DNA from: Verticillium longisporum
Taxonomy: Eukaryota; Ascomycota; Sordariomycetes; Glomerellales; Plectosphaerellaceae
Direction: 5' to 3'
Assembly (NCBI GenBank): GCA_019188255.1
Contig: JAETXT010000010.1
Coordinates: 2,976,001 to 3,040,000, forward strand
DNA length: 64,000 nucleotides
Shown here: positions 10,163 to 21,418 of the stretch, in pieces
Layout: each line of letters starts with the position of its first letter
Numbering within the stretch: position 1 is the stretch's first letter
Notes under the pieces: generated by a model
Seen by the model: only the letters and a program-made list of their open reading frames with translations
Database searches by the model: none
What the model was told of the DNA's origin: nothing
Position numbers and translations under genes: made by a program

Positions 10163-12127
10163 TCAAGAAGTAGGCCCAAGAACCATCACCGACCCCGCGA
10201 TCCACGCAGGCCACCAAACACACCAGATGACTACAGGCGTATACATGCCCCATACATTCCATCCAAATGCTGCGTTCCGCAACACCTCTCCAACATCTAG
10301 ACCAAAGAAAGCTGTTGCGGAAAACATCACCGCCGTTGGAGACACGAGTTGCAACAGTGCCGAAGATGCATATCTGGCGAAGTCGTTCTTGGGCCATGGT
10401 TGCACGAAGGTCAAAGGACTGGCGAGCAGCCCAATGAAAAATGCAAGCGAGAAATTTAACGTAGCCAGAGCCGACAGGAACATGCCCAGCAGAAGCAGCG
10501 AGAAGCATTTGATGAGCTGATAGTGCTGCAAAGTGGGCTGGTATGCTGTCTTTAAAATGAAGGATGGCACTGAAGGAAGAATACAGTTCAGAACCGCAAA
10601 AGCTGAGAAAGCCACGGAGAGCAGCTGCCATCTGGTTAGCTGGAATATAACGCGAAACGGAAGTAGCTCTTACGTTTGCTGGCAGATGGTTGAAAAGGAA
10701 GAGAGGAAAGACCCCTAGGAACTGGCTTATCGTCACAGCCAAAAGGGGTACGAAGAGTTCTCTTTGAACCGTTGTTGAGCCGGCTGAACCAGGGCCTGAC
10801 CCAGATTTCTGTGAACCATCTCCAGGCTCCCGGTGACCGCTCTTGACCCAGAAGAATATTGACATGATGCTGAAGTTTGCAGCAAGAATCATGGCACTGG
10901 GCAGGTATGTGCCAATACTAACGAAGCGATCCTTATTCATAAGCAGGTAGAAGAAGAAGCTTTGGTGCAGGTGTTCCAGCAAGTTGTTGAGGCTACGGAA
11001 CGACCCTTCAATGAGACGGCCCATGGCCATTTCATCTTGCCACCCATCGCCAAAGGGCTGAAGTGTAACAGCATCAACGTGATAGGGGATGAAGCTGCTG
11101 TGGGGACCAGACGCATAGCCTAGGCCCTGCTTCAGCATTCCGCGAAGCATAGTACGCAGGCGGTCATTATACTTGTCGGAGTGTTTCCACATATTTTGGA
11201 TGAGTGTTGGCATGTGCATCTGACCGTTGGAAATACTGTTAACGGCATTGATGAGATCCAGGTTGGGGAGTTGGCCGTTCACTCCGTCATAGACGATGTG
11301 TATGTTCTTGAAACGATGCTCTTGTGCGAAATCGATGGCGATAGCACCCTGTAGTGCGCCTGATTTGATTGGCAAGGACGCAACTCGCGCCGGATCATGG
11401 GCGTCATGATAAGCATCCACCCAGGCTTGCGTCCCGGTTGTACTGTCTGGTGGCATGACCAGGATTATGTCTTTGGACCATAATGACCATCGTTTGAAGT
11501 AGCGCGCCAGTGTCAATGCAAGTGGCACCCCTATAGTATTGCGCATCCCATCAGTGTTCTCCCAAGCTGCGACGAGGACGATGGCTTCGGTAGCGTCGCC
11601 GCGGGGGGCTTGTAGGATAGCGTAAAGGTTTTCGCCGGCATACTCAGATCCCGACGACTCGTATGTGTAATTTTGACGGCCAACCTTCATGCCAAAGCTT
11701 TGAAGCAGGGCTTCCAGGTAATTATTGATCCTGCAGTACTCTGTTAGTCTCAAGACATACTGGGTGGATGTGGCTGCATGGGCCATACTCGTAATTACTC
11801 TTGCCCGCAAGCCCATCAATTTCGTGCTTGTATCCTCGGAAGACATTTTGATCGCTACCAGCGAAGTAAGTGTGCACCTGGCCAGGGAGCAACGCATTCT
11901 CGGATATATATGTCCTTCGCGAGTAATCGTTGAGTGGCAGAAGAAAGAGCCAAGCTATCCCTCCAATAATGCAGAGAAGGGATAGATATGGAGGCAGCTT
12001 GAGTAGGCGAGGGTCGCGTCTGATGGAGAGTGCTGAAGCTGTAGACAATCGCGTCAGTAAGGTGTAGCCGGTTCACGAGGGTGTTGTTGGAACGTAAGGC
12101 TATGGACGTACAGATAAGGCGCGACAT
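10163..12127 (-). CDS. GAA1: GPI transamidase component Gaa1
   Basis: Four exons on the minus strand: 12127-12112, 12038-11789, 11730-10674, 10624-10163; 594 residues. It begins MSRLISSALSIRRDPRLLKL followed by a transmembrane segment (LSLLCIIGGIAWLFLLPL), then the conserved lumenal part with RRTYISENALLPGQVHTYF, LYAILQAPRGDATEAIVLVA and a large M28-peptidase-like domain, and ends with several membrane spans including NFSLAFFIGLLASPLTFV. Gaa1 acts in the ER membrane complex that joins proteins to GPI anchors and contributes to forming the amide bond. The first exon has only 16 coding nt. The last intron is 49 nt (10673-10625) with a CTAAC branch site; a 34-nt alternative also keeps the frame but is too short for a fungal intron. 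The GH17 protein at 44.2-45.5 kb is secreted but shows no obvious GPI signal. Confidence 0.92.
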
Positions 12128-12905
12128 GGTGTATATCTCTAGGAGGTATTCCCTCCAATAACACAAAGACAGGTAGCGCCTCGATGAAGATGTGTTTGAC
12201 AATGCAGACCAGGACTAGGATTGATGATAACAAATCCTGTTAACGCTTAAACAACGACAGGTCGGATAGTGGTGGTGCCAGTACTTAGCCCAGTGTCGGT
12301 TCTAGATCTACGACACGTTGAGTTGGCGTAGTGTTTTCAATGCCTACCTAGGTAGGTAGGTAGGCTTGGTAGGCCAGCAAGACAAGACCACTTTCCGTTG
12401 TCAGGGGTCCCCGCCTGCCGTGCATCTACTCCCTGCATTGACAGACATACACGAGCCCCACGTTTTTGACCAGCATGTGAGATCCCATACCAGCAGATGC
12501 TTATAAGCGGTGTAGTAACACACGGATCTGAAAACGCGACCTGCATTCGAGAGCTTAGCCAGCTAACTAAGGTACTGGCAAGTGGACAAAAAAACATTAC
12601 ATTGTATGCCACGATCCACTGCTTCGATGCGTCTCATTATAGCGCCGCCATCCCATCAGTAATGCTCGGAGTCCAGGTGAAATAGACCCAGTCCAGTTAC
12701 TGGTCATCCGCCACAAGACTACAACCAGTTGTGCGGACCATCGCGGGTGCGCCGAGGAACAAGTATTTCGCAAAACGATCTATCCCACAACATATCCAAC
12801 TCCGCAAACGCCTGAAACTGAGGTAAACCGGAACGACAACCGAGCGCAAAGGTCGATGTGTACATTATGATTGCAGCTTGTGGCAAGTCGTGTGCTCGTG
12901 ATTGC
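12128..12905. other. intergenic between GAA1 and RBD2
   Basis: Upstream of GAA1 and downstream of RBD2. No gene recognised. It contains CCTACCTAGGTAGGTAGG at 12343-12360, one of the recurring TACCTAGGTA-type motifs. Confidence 0.5.
12343..12364. repeat. TACCTAGGTA palindrome with GTAG repeats
   Basis: A TACCTAGGTA palindrome continued by two further GTAGG units. Same word family as the motifs at 8233-8252 and 14274-14292. No known function. Confidence 0.6.
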
Positions 12906-13950
12906 CTAAGCTCCTAATCGCTGCGATGACCCGACGAGAGACATCGGCACATTATTGCTGGCGTGCCCACCTGACGGCAACAAACCAAAACGGCCGTAGG
13001 TCTTCTGATCCACGCTGACGTAGTGCGGGAGACGCCCGAGAAGATTCAGCTTTGCTTCCACCCAGCGCAGAGCCCATTCAGGGGGTGCAAGGAACTTTAG
13101 ATAGCCGAGTCCAACTATGTCAGGCTTGTCAGTAAAGCTTTCTGGTGAAATTTTCAGCCGTGGAAGGAGAAGGGGACTTACAAAGGTAGCCTACCCCGAG
13201 ACTGCATAGATGGCCTAAGAGGCTGGTACCAGGTACAAGCGCTGAAACCACTACAGCTACGATCAGCGGTATTGTCCATGTCGGTATCTTCCACGTGCCA
13301 ATTGTCAAATGAGGGTTCGTCTTGTATGTCCGAATAGCTTCAACACCAAGGAGAAGGAAGACCCAGATGCTGCAAGTGTTTGTTAGCATCACGCATATGT
13401 GTTGTCGCATCAGTTGGGTGCATCTCACCTAGCCCCCATGACCGGAGTGTTTCGTCGGAGAATAAGCAACTCGATAATGGTATAGGCAACGGCAGGAATA
13501 GTTGTCAGAGCTGGCATCGGGTCAGTCGTGTCCCAACGGGAAGTCGTCCTGAGGTTGTCTTACGGCCGATGAAAAGGGATATCGAGGTTAAAGTGCCAAA
13601 CTCTGATTCAAATCGGTCCATCAATGGCGTTAGAGCCAAAATATTCAAGATTGTGTGTATGAGATTGACATGAATAAAAGGAAAGGTATTGATCCGGTAA
13701 GCTAGACGAAACGTGGTAGGCTTAGTCGGCGTATCCTGATGGCAAAAGGTTGACGTGGGAACAAACCTGAAGTGAATGATAGCTGGTCAGGGACCAGTGA
13801 CCCCCATTGCCGGATATCCCATGTTGACTGCAATCCTGCAGCCCAAGCCAGAACAACAATCAGAATTACGAGGCGTGTGAAGAGCGGCAAACGTTGCACG
13901 AAGGTTCTAGCGCGTGCCGTGTTCAGCGACGAATACACGGAAGACGCCAT
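12906..13950 (-). CDS. RBD2: rhomboid family intramembrane serine protease (Rbd2-like)
   Basis: Five exons on the minus strand: 13950-13767, 13701-13564, 13510-13429, 13369-13182, 13114-12906; 266 residues. It has several hydrophobic spans, starting with LFTRLVILIVVLAWAAGL. The loop HVNLIHTILNILALTPLMD matches the rhomboid first-loop region. The presumed catalytic Ser is in VMGASIWVF, built across a splice (the usual motif is GxSG), and the catalytic His in SLLGHLCSLGVGYL. The soluble tail RWVEAKLNLLGRLPHYVSVDQK is typical of fungal Rbd2. In fission yeast and Aspergillus this Golgi protease cleaves the SREBP precursor needed for growth in low oxygen; the same role here is inferred. Residue after the Ser is Ile instead of Gly. 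Confidence 0.88.
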
Positions 13951-14750
13951 CGCGCCGTATCTTGTCGAGTGACGGAGGCCTGCCTGGCTATTGATGTCGA
14001 TCTAGGCTGCTGGCGAGTATCCGTAGGTCGAATGGTAGTCTAAACCGCAGGCGGCAAGCAAGACTCCGATCGCTATCAGAGTGTACGTATTGGCAGTAAT
14101 CGACAAGGCTTGTGTCGATCGTCCGGTGCAGAAGTATAAAGAGTAGTCGAGTGGAGGAGGCAGCCGTGGATGCAACACAGAGTTCTTCTCAGAATCCGAT
14201 GCAGCCGATCAGGCAACTGAAGAGTGGATGCTTTAGGCGGACAGACCGTGCTGCATTGAGCTGTTCCACACGTCTACCTAGGTAGGTACCTTAGTTGTAG
14301 GTGGTGTCGCTCATCAAACCGATATGCCAATAGCGCATCCATTGAAGTTACGATTGGGGTAGATGCATAATCAAGCTCGTGTCCATCTTCAATTAACGTT
14401 GGTCTTGTGCTAAAGCATTATCTGACACGACTGCTTCGCTGGCTCACGGAATACTATGTACTGGCATGACGGCAATTTCCAGGGCGAACGAAGTAAAGGC
14501 CTTAAAAATAAATCAATGCTCCCTTTTGTACAAACAGGAAATCATCGGACTACATAAGGGGACAGAAACCTATATCAGCTCCCCGGCAGACCAATCGACC
14601 ACGAGGGGCCATATTCATCCTCCTAAACCGAACTTCAGTCCAAACCGGCACCCCAAAGCATGCACGTAGGTATTTGCGCCGTGAACAAACACGATAATAA
14701 TCATCATCTCGGACACCCTGCCCTGCCTGCTTCTCCTATCCACAGGTATT
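13951..14750. other. intergenic between RBD2 and aconitase
   Basis: Upstream of RBD2 and 3' of the aconitase gene. No convincing coding sequence. A TACCTAGGTAGGTACC motif is at 14276-14291. Confidence 0.5.
14274..14292. repeat. TACCTAGGTAGGTACC motif
   Basis: Contains the TACCTAGGTA palindrome followed by GGTACC, as at 12343 and 8233. It lies about 325 bp upstream of the RBD2 start. Confidence 0.55.
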
Positions 14751-17560
14751 TTACGCCTTGGCAGCCTTGGCCATGGTGTTGAGGGCGCTGCCGTTCTTGA
14801 ACCACTCAATCTGGGGCTCGTTGTAGGTGTGCAGCAGCTTGACTTCGTAGGCCGCGCCGTCCTTGGGGTGCACAACCATCGTCATAGGCTGACCGACAGC
14901 AATGCTGGTGCAGAGGATGTCGACCTTTTCAAAGTAATTAGCAAACCGCCTTAGAAAAAGTACATTGGGTGATGTGTAAACATACCTTGTCATCAGGCTT
15001 AATCTTGTCGTAATCGGCAGGGTCGGCGAAGGTAAGAGGAAGCATGCCCTGCTTCTTCAGGTTGGTCTCGTGGATACGGGCGAAGCTGCGGGTGATGATG
15101 GCCAGTCCTCCAAGGTGCCTGGGCTCAAGAGCAGCGTGCTCGCGAGAGCTACCCTCGCCGTAGTTCCAGTCGCCGATGACAACCCACTTGATGCCCTTGG
15201 CCTTGTAGTCACGGGCAACAGCAGGAACGGCACCAAACTCGCCCGTGGTGAAGTTCTTGATCTTGTTGGCCTCGCCGTTGGCTTCGTTGATGGCGCCGAT
15301 CAACATGTTGTTGGAAATGTTGTCCAGGTGGCCACGGTATTTCAACCAGGGGCCAGCCATGGAAATGTGGTCCGTGGTGGTCTTGCCCTGGGCCTTAATG
15401 AGAATGGGAAGATCAGTGGCATCCTTACCATCCCAAGGCGTGAAGGGCTCAAGAACCTGGAGACGGTCAGAGGTAGGGGAGACCTGGACGTTGACAGAGG
15501 CACGGTCCTTGGGAGGGGCCTGGTAGGTGTCTTGTCCGGGGTCGTAACCACGCTGGGGGAGACCATCACCAGTAGGGGGAGACAACTTGAACTCCTTGCC
15601 GTCCTTGTCCTTGAGGGTGTCGGTAAGGGGGTTGAAGTGCAGGCTACCGGCAATTGTCATGGCGACAACGAGGTCAGGGGAGGTGACGAAAGAGTGGGTG
15701 GCGGGGTTGCCGTCGTTGCGACCGGTGAAGTTGCGGTTGTATGACGAGATAATGGAGTTGGCCTCGCCCTTCTTCACGTCCTGACGATCCCACTGGCCGA
15801 TACAGGGACCACAAGCATTGGCGAGGACCATGCCGCCGAATTCCTCGAAGGTTTGGAGCTGACCATCACGCTCAATAGTGGCGCGGATCTGCTCGGAACC
15901 AGGAGTGACAGTGAAAGCAGCCTTGGCCTTGATACCGTGGTTGAGAGCGTCACGGGCGATGGCAGCAGCACGAGACATGTCCTCATAAGAGGAGTTGGTG
16001 CAAGAACCGATGAGACCGACCTTGAGCTCCTCAGGCCAGTTGTTGGCCTTGGCAGCCTCAGCAAACTTGGAGATGGGGGTGGCCAGATCCGGGGTGAAAG
16101 GTCCGTTGATGTGGGGCTCGAGCTCAGACAGGTTGATCTCAATCAGCTGATCATACTGAGCACCCTCGTCCTCCTTGAGCTCGTGAGCATAGGTGCGAGC
16201 GAAGTCACCAATGTCCTTGCGCTTGGTGGCTGCCAGATAATCGTACATGCGGTCGTTAAAGGGGAAGACAGACGTCGTCGCGCCGATCTCAGCTACAGGT
16301 TGTTAGACCGCTGTCCAGGCACCTGGATTGGAGCTTTGCAAGTGAACGTACCTCCCATGTTGCAGCAAGTCGCCATGCCGGTGGCGGAAATGGTGTTGGT
16401 ACCAGGGCCTACGTAAAATAAAGTCAGCCAAGATCTCTCGTACTAATCGTGCTGTTCTCGTGAGGGATGAAGCTTACCGAAATACTCAACAATGGCACCG
16501 GTGCCACCCTTGACAGTCAAGATGCCAGCGAGCTTGAGAATGATGTCTGTGAGCCATGTTAGTGACTTGAAATTCTCTCAGAGGAGAAAGGGATTCGCCT
16601 CGTGGGCTGTCTTGTGCAACGGTTGACCACTAGGCGATACGTCGTTGCAATGCCAACAAGACAAGGGATTATGCACATAAATGTACGAGGTCCCGCCCAA
16701 TGCGCTAAGAGGAACCGAGGATGGATGGGGGTATCGACTGACCCTTGGGAGAAGTCCAGCCGGACAGCTCGCCAGTAAGCTTGACACCAATGACGTTGGG
16801 TGCCTTCAGCTCCCAGGGGAGGTTGGCCATGACATCGACAGCATCGGCACCTCCGACACCGATGGCGGCCATACCGAGACCGCCACCGTTGGGAGTGTGC
16901 GAATCAGTACCGATCAAGAGACCACCGGGGAAAGCGTAGTTCTCAAGAAGAATCTGGTGGATGATACCGGAACCGGGCTTCCAGAAGCCGATGTTGTACT
17001 TGGCGCAGGCGGAGGCAAGGAAGTCGTATACTTCCTTGTTGATGTTGACGGCGCGCTCAAGATCCTTGGCGCCTCCAATCTGTGCCTCAATCAAGTGATC
17101 GCAGTGCACAGTGGTGGGGTTGGCGACAGAAGGCATGCCGGCGGACATGAACTGGAGAATGGCCATCTGCGCAGTGGCATCCTGACATGCGACGCGGTCA
17201 GGGCGCAGCTTCAGGTAAGAGGAGCCGCGCTTGATGTCCTGCTCGTGAGGGTTGTCGAGGTGAGAGTAGAGAATCTTTTCGGCATAGGTCAAAGGCCTGT
17301 TAAGACGGCTTCGCACAATTGCGAGGTTCTCCGACATCTTCTTGTAGTTGATGAAGTTGTTGTCTTCCCAGTTGTTTTGCTTGACCTGATGAGGTGTCAA
17401 CACTGCACGCCATGCTAGCACGCATGCTTGATCGCGAACATACCTTGCGGTCGAGCGGGGAATCAGAAACAGTGGCCATGCTGCGGCGCAGACCAGTTCT
17501 GCCAACGGCAGCAGTGCGGCTCCGGGCGACGTTGCCCAGGAGCTGTCGTGAGGCCATCAT
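14751..17560 (-). CDS. ACO1: aconitate hydratase, mitochondrial
   Basis: Six exons on the minus strand: 17560-17444, 17385-16743, 16546-16478, 16408-16352, 16292-14986, 14924-14751; 788 residues, the usual length. The first 39 residues ([20 protein letters not shown] onward) are an Arg-rich mitochondrial presequence. The [4Fe-4S] ligands are Cys393 in LIGSCTNSS and Cys456/Cys459 in [10 protein letters not shown], with the same spacing as in yeast Aco1. The substrate loop [20 protein letters not shown] and the swivelling domain motif [18 protein letters not shown] are both present. It converts citrate to isocitrate in the TCA cycle, and in yeast also protects mitochondrial DNA. The 196-nt third intron (16742-16547) is the longest spliced here. 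Start chosen at the first of two adjacent ATGs. Confidence 0.96.
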
Positions 17561-19310
17561 GACTAGGACGGGTGGGGGAGAACAGCAGCTCAAGCTGGTC
17601 GGAGGGGGTCAATTGAAAGGGAGTAGTGAGGTTGTAGACCGTCACAGAAGGCGACAGTAAATCAAGACACCCTGACCTGGAGAGTCGTTGATTGAACCGA
17701 TGAGAGTCTGGGGGAGGAGGGGAGGGAGAGGTTGAAAGGGAAGAAGAGAGAGAGGTTTTCCGGCGAGGCCAGAAGAAGTACCAAGGGCTCCAGCGAGAAC
17801 TGGCCCATCAGCCGGCTGCGATGGCTATTCGCACAGGCAGGCGACACTGGACAGGGTGGATGGTGGTTGCCGCGCCGGGGCTAGTGGCCCAGGGGGTGGA
17901 TCTGTTCGGCTATGACGATGGCGACGGCGGCCCAGTCAACCAATCAGAGGCGGTCGATTATTTTCACTCTGCGCAGAAGCTCCCATTTGCCTCAAGTCTC
18001 CCTGGCTCTTCTCCAACTTGCACAATACCGCCACCCCGGGCGTTTGGCTCCCGCGTTATATCCCTCCAAAGAAACGGTTTCTTCACTGATTGCCGCAATT
18101 TGGCCTCGGAAGCATCGCGATACCTCTCACTAAACATGAACACTCAGTCGGGGTCTGCCCCTGTGGCCATTCTTCTACAACAGCCTAGTCTTGGGTACCT
18201 TGTGCTCTGTCCTGACAGCTGGCTTGCTGATTCTGTGCAGTGGGAAAAACTCCCTGTCCGGACAGTCTCCCCAAACCTGTTACGGAAATATGGCTTCTCA
18301 ATATCTGCTAAAGACACGTCATGGTGGTGTTAATATCCCGCGGCAGGAGCCCCGGCACACCAACACGGCGGAGGGGAAGTCTGGCGCCCTCAGTAGCCTG
18401 TCTGAGATCTTGACCCTTCAGTTTTGAGCGCGATGCGAGCATATGAATGTAAGGACTACGTCACTTGGAAACACCTCGGTATATTCAGTACGTTTGGTCT
18501 CAAGAGCGAGCGCGTGCGCATCAACGCGTACTGCTGAATCACTCCTCATCGATGCGTTCGATGCTGTTGATGCGTTCAATGTTACTTGCTTCGAACCCCC
18601 AGACACGGTACCATACCTCCACACTCGCTGTTGCGGGCAGCAGCTTTGTGGTCCCTCGGCTTTACTCGGTTCACGACGAGGGTCCCGTTTTCCAGTGCGT
18701 GTAGGCTCCACTGGTTCCTGAGAAACCCCCCGTCCTTGCGTTCCAGCCACACGCCTGCTTCCCATCGCGCGAAATCCGAGATTCTTTTCTCCATTGCGGG
18801 AGCCTGAGCTCGGAGCCAAGGTTGGGCGGCTCGGCCGAGGTGACTTATCTCCTATCAATACGGGCCTTCGCCCGACCCCCTGTTCGAATGCGAAGTTTTT
18901 GGCGCTGTTTCTGTTGTCCGGGATCACCGAGCCTGCATCTATGCTCCGCGGGAGGTCTTGACAGGTAGCTCGACTTCGAGCGCATTTACCTGAAGCTTGA
19001 TTGGGTTTCCATTATTGTGCCTTGCAATCACATGACCCCACCACGGGACACTCCACTCCGCCCAAGAGCGCACCTAACACCACCCCCGTTACTGCATTAT
19101 CTGGCTGCCCTTTACGATAAGCCTCTGTCAGGAAATCTCCCCACCATCGGGCCCCTGCTGGTCCACTAAATTTTTCCGTAACTGATTTATCGTCAACCTC
19201 ACTCTCTTTACTGGTGAAGAGCCAGCGCGCCAACCGTCATATGAAAGTTGCCGTTGCGTCCAAAAAATCACGTACCTCCCTTCCCCTATGCCATACTGAA
19301 GGAATTCGCA
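17561..19310. other. divergent promoter region, ACO1/BUD20
   Basis: A 1.75-kb region between the aconitase start (-) and the BUD20 start (+). Open frames of about 170 codons on both strands (17821-18333, 18418-18927) have no family resemblance and low-complexity composition. A CCAAT box is present at 17940-17944. A short imperfect repeat GATGCGTTC/GATGCTGTT/GATGCGTTC lies at about 18551-18577. Confidence 0.5.
17938..17948 (+). promoter_or_regulatory. candidate CCAAT box upstream of ACO1
   Basis: CAACCAATCAG about 380 bp upstream of the aconitase start. In Aspergillus and Fusarium the CCAAT-binding complex with HapX controls iron-dependent genes, aconitase among them; a single CCAAT word can occur by chance, so this is only a candidate. 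Confidence 0.3.
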
Positions 19311-19840
19311 ATGGGTGTCACTGCTCATAGGACGATTACCAAAACGAGACGGAAGACCAGGCACGTTACTCGACCACACACTGCGCCTTTGGTAGACTAA
19401 TGTTCTGGCTGCTACTAGGGATCTCGACCAAATCAAGGCAGACCTCTTGTCTCCCCAACATCTCCGTCAATACAAAGAGACCAAGGCGACTGAGGATTTG
19501 CCCGCCCTCGGCCAACACTATTGCATCGAATGCGCGAAGTGGTTCGACACAGAGACCAACCTCGTCAGTCACAGGAAGGGCAAGCCTCATAGGCGCAGGT
19601 ATGTCACAATAGCTTATGCTTCCTTTTTGATACCTGCCCATGCAATGCCGAACAAAATTCTCGACGCACGAACGCCGACTGATTGCGCACCCTACCAGAG
19701 TCAAGGACCTCAAGGAGGAACCCTACAGTCAGAAAGAAGCCGAGGCTGCGGTAGGCCTTCGTACGGACAATACGGGACCGAGCAAAAAGAACGATACTGT
19801 CGAAAAGGCTCCAGATCACGAGGTCGAGATGGCCACCTGA
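19311..19840 (+). CDS. BUD20: pre-60S ribosome export factor Bud20 (ZNF593 family)
   Basis: Three exons, 19311-19360, 19419-19598, 19699-19840; 123 residues. The basic start RTITKTRRKTRDLDQIKADL and the single C2H2 zinc finger HYCIECAKWFDTETNLVSH with RKGKPHRRRVKDL are diagnostic; the finger has C-x2-C-x12-H-x5-H spacing. Bud20 is a shuttling factor that helps export the pre-60S ribosomal particle. The conserved KTRRKTR-DLDQI junction only forms if the first intron (19361-19418) starts with GCACGT, that is, as a GC-AG intron with the branch-like GACTAAT near its end; no GT donor in the region keeps this frame. Convergent with DAM1, 208 bp between stops. Confidence 0.85.
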
Positions 19841-20048
19841 GTTAGCATCCAGCATCTCTGTCAACACGACCATCACTCTTTCCACCCTCGGAACATGTCC
19901 CCAGGTTGGACAGAAACAATGAGTGGCGCAACAGTGGCACATATTTTGCTGTGGCGAGAGCCGGCAGCCGCCCCTGCGAAAGCATGCTTCAGCCAGATGC
20001 TCCGTTTCCACAGACCGAATCGCGGCGATTTACCAGGAAGCAGGGCCC

Positions 20049-20810
20049 TCATCGAACCCCTCGACCTCTGGGTAATCCACTGCTTCGACCCCTTTGTATT
20101 CCGGAAGCCACACGACGCCCACCTCCGGTCCCTCGGGTGGATGCAGCGCCCCGGGCTGAAGGGGCTGGCACTCGCGAAACCGAGGGCTCTGAGGGTTTAT
20201 GCCTTGGAACAGGCCTGGAGGATGGTGGAGGGTTGTCGATGAAAGACGTGTCGGTAGTCCTAAGGTCAAATCAGTTGTGTCACTCTTGTCAATGCATAAT
20301 GACCCACAACTAACATGAACGTTGTTTCTCCATCATCGTCGCCTCGTCCGGGCCTTTCTGGGACGGGGTCAGTTGCTTTCGTTTCGTCAGCTTTTGTGAC
20401 TCTTGCGTGTTCTTGATTGCGAGATGATACTGCTTACCTTGCAAATCGACATGTTGCCTATCTCGGCGGAATGATTCGGCAACAGGCCCTTCAGGAAAAT
20501 CGACACAAAAGGCATTCATATTCAACCCGTAAAGGAAACTCGCGAACGACTCGCTGAAGCGTGACAAACTTTCATGCATGAGCTGAAAGTGCATCATGTT
20601 GGCCTCCAAGTCAGCCATGGCATCAGAGAGCTCGGCAAATGCAGGTTCGAACGTGGCAAGAGGAAATGCATCAGCATTTGGTCCGGTGCTCGCTCTTGCT
20701 GATTCGCGAAAGGAGGAGCGCGAGGATGGGCGCAATGGTGTAGTCGGCCGTGATGTTCTCGAACGAGACGTAGATCGCCCACGCGCATTGTTATGGGGTT
20801 CGCTGGACAT
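20049..20810 (-). CDS. DAM1: DASH/Dam1 complex subunit Dam1
   Basis: Three exons on the minus strand: 20810-20438, 20357-20315, 20259-20049; 208 residues. The Ser/Arg/Pro-rich N-terminus leads to the conserved core FAELSDAMADLEANMMHFQL, SLSRFSESFASFLYGLNMNA and FCVDFPEGPVAESF, the Dam1 family signature. The short second exon supplies GDDDGETTFM and the third continues TTDTSFIDNPPPSS, matching the family pattern, then a basic RG-rich tail (GRSSGLPRGRGVR). Dam1 is part of the ten-subunit ring that couples kinetochores to microtubule ends and is a target of Aurora B. Splice sites of the second and third exons are inferred from frame and family resemblance. Confidence 0.88.
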
Positions 20811-21418
20811 GATGGGAGACGCTGGCGTGCCGCGCTGGCTGGGGCTGGCTGGGGCTGTGTTTGTGGTGTCAAGACTTGCAGCGGCAGACGAACCCTCGTC
20901 GTTGTCACTTATTGACCAGTGCCGCCGACGCCTGCTTATTCGCTACTGGTCGATGCTATAGCAAAGCGAACCTCGCAGGTGGTGGGGTGTCGCGTTCGAC
21001 AAGAAGAACCACGGAGGGGTGGAGTTCCTGGTGGGGGTCCCACAGATGATTGGACGTTTTGTGCAATCAAGGGTGTCGCGCAACATGAGCCACTTGGAGT
21101 TCTCAGTTTAGTCGATTGAGCTTGTGGCGTGGTTTTATTCACGTCACCGAATGCAGTGCACCAGCATGATCTGATTGATCCCAGTGACAGGAGAGTAATC
21201 GGGTTTAAATGGCAAGAGATTCATAGAGCTTGCTCGAGAACAAACCTGGGCAAGTGCTACAAAACAGCCGGAACAACTCTCCCCCGCGTTCACTAATTCC
21301 CAGTACCTTCACTTGCTGCAACAATTGATAAATGCCATTGGTTGAGGAGCTACCTGTCACAACCCTGGACAGATTCGCCGGGGTTGAAACCTATGGACAT
21401 CAGAATATGTTCCGTGTC
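20811..21418. other. intergenic between DAM1 and VAS1
   Basis: Upstream of DAM1 and 3' of VAS1, both on the minus strand. No gene recognised. The 5' flank of DAM1 has a GGCTGGGGCTGGCTGGGGCTG repeat at about 20838-20858. Confidence 0.5.

Noticed and set aside
10640..10673. 34-nt intron in GAA1
   Set aside because: Keeps the frame but is too short; the 49-nt alternative has a CTAAC branch site and gives the same downstream frame.
15070..15744. 224-codon + strand open frame
   Set aside because: Antisense shadow of the aconitase coding exon.
17821..18333. 170-codon + strand open frame upstream of ACO1
   Set aside because: No family likeness, no plausible leader, and it occupies the aconitase promoter and leader.
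18590..18610. possible tRNA B-box (CTTCGAACCCC)
   Set aside because: No matching A-box or cloverleaf around it; I found no tRNA gene in the window.
18418..18927. 169-codon minus-strand open frame
   Set aside because: Low-complexity Arg/Ser/Pro composition, overlapped by equally long frames on the other strand; looks like chance.
19906..20313. 135-codon + strand open frame after BUD20
   Set aside because: Antisense to the last exons of DAM1, which read as the family tail TTDTSFIDNPP.
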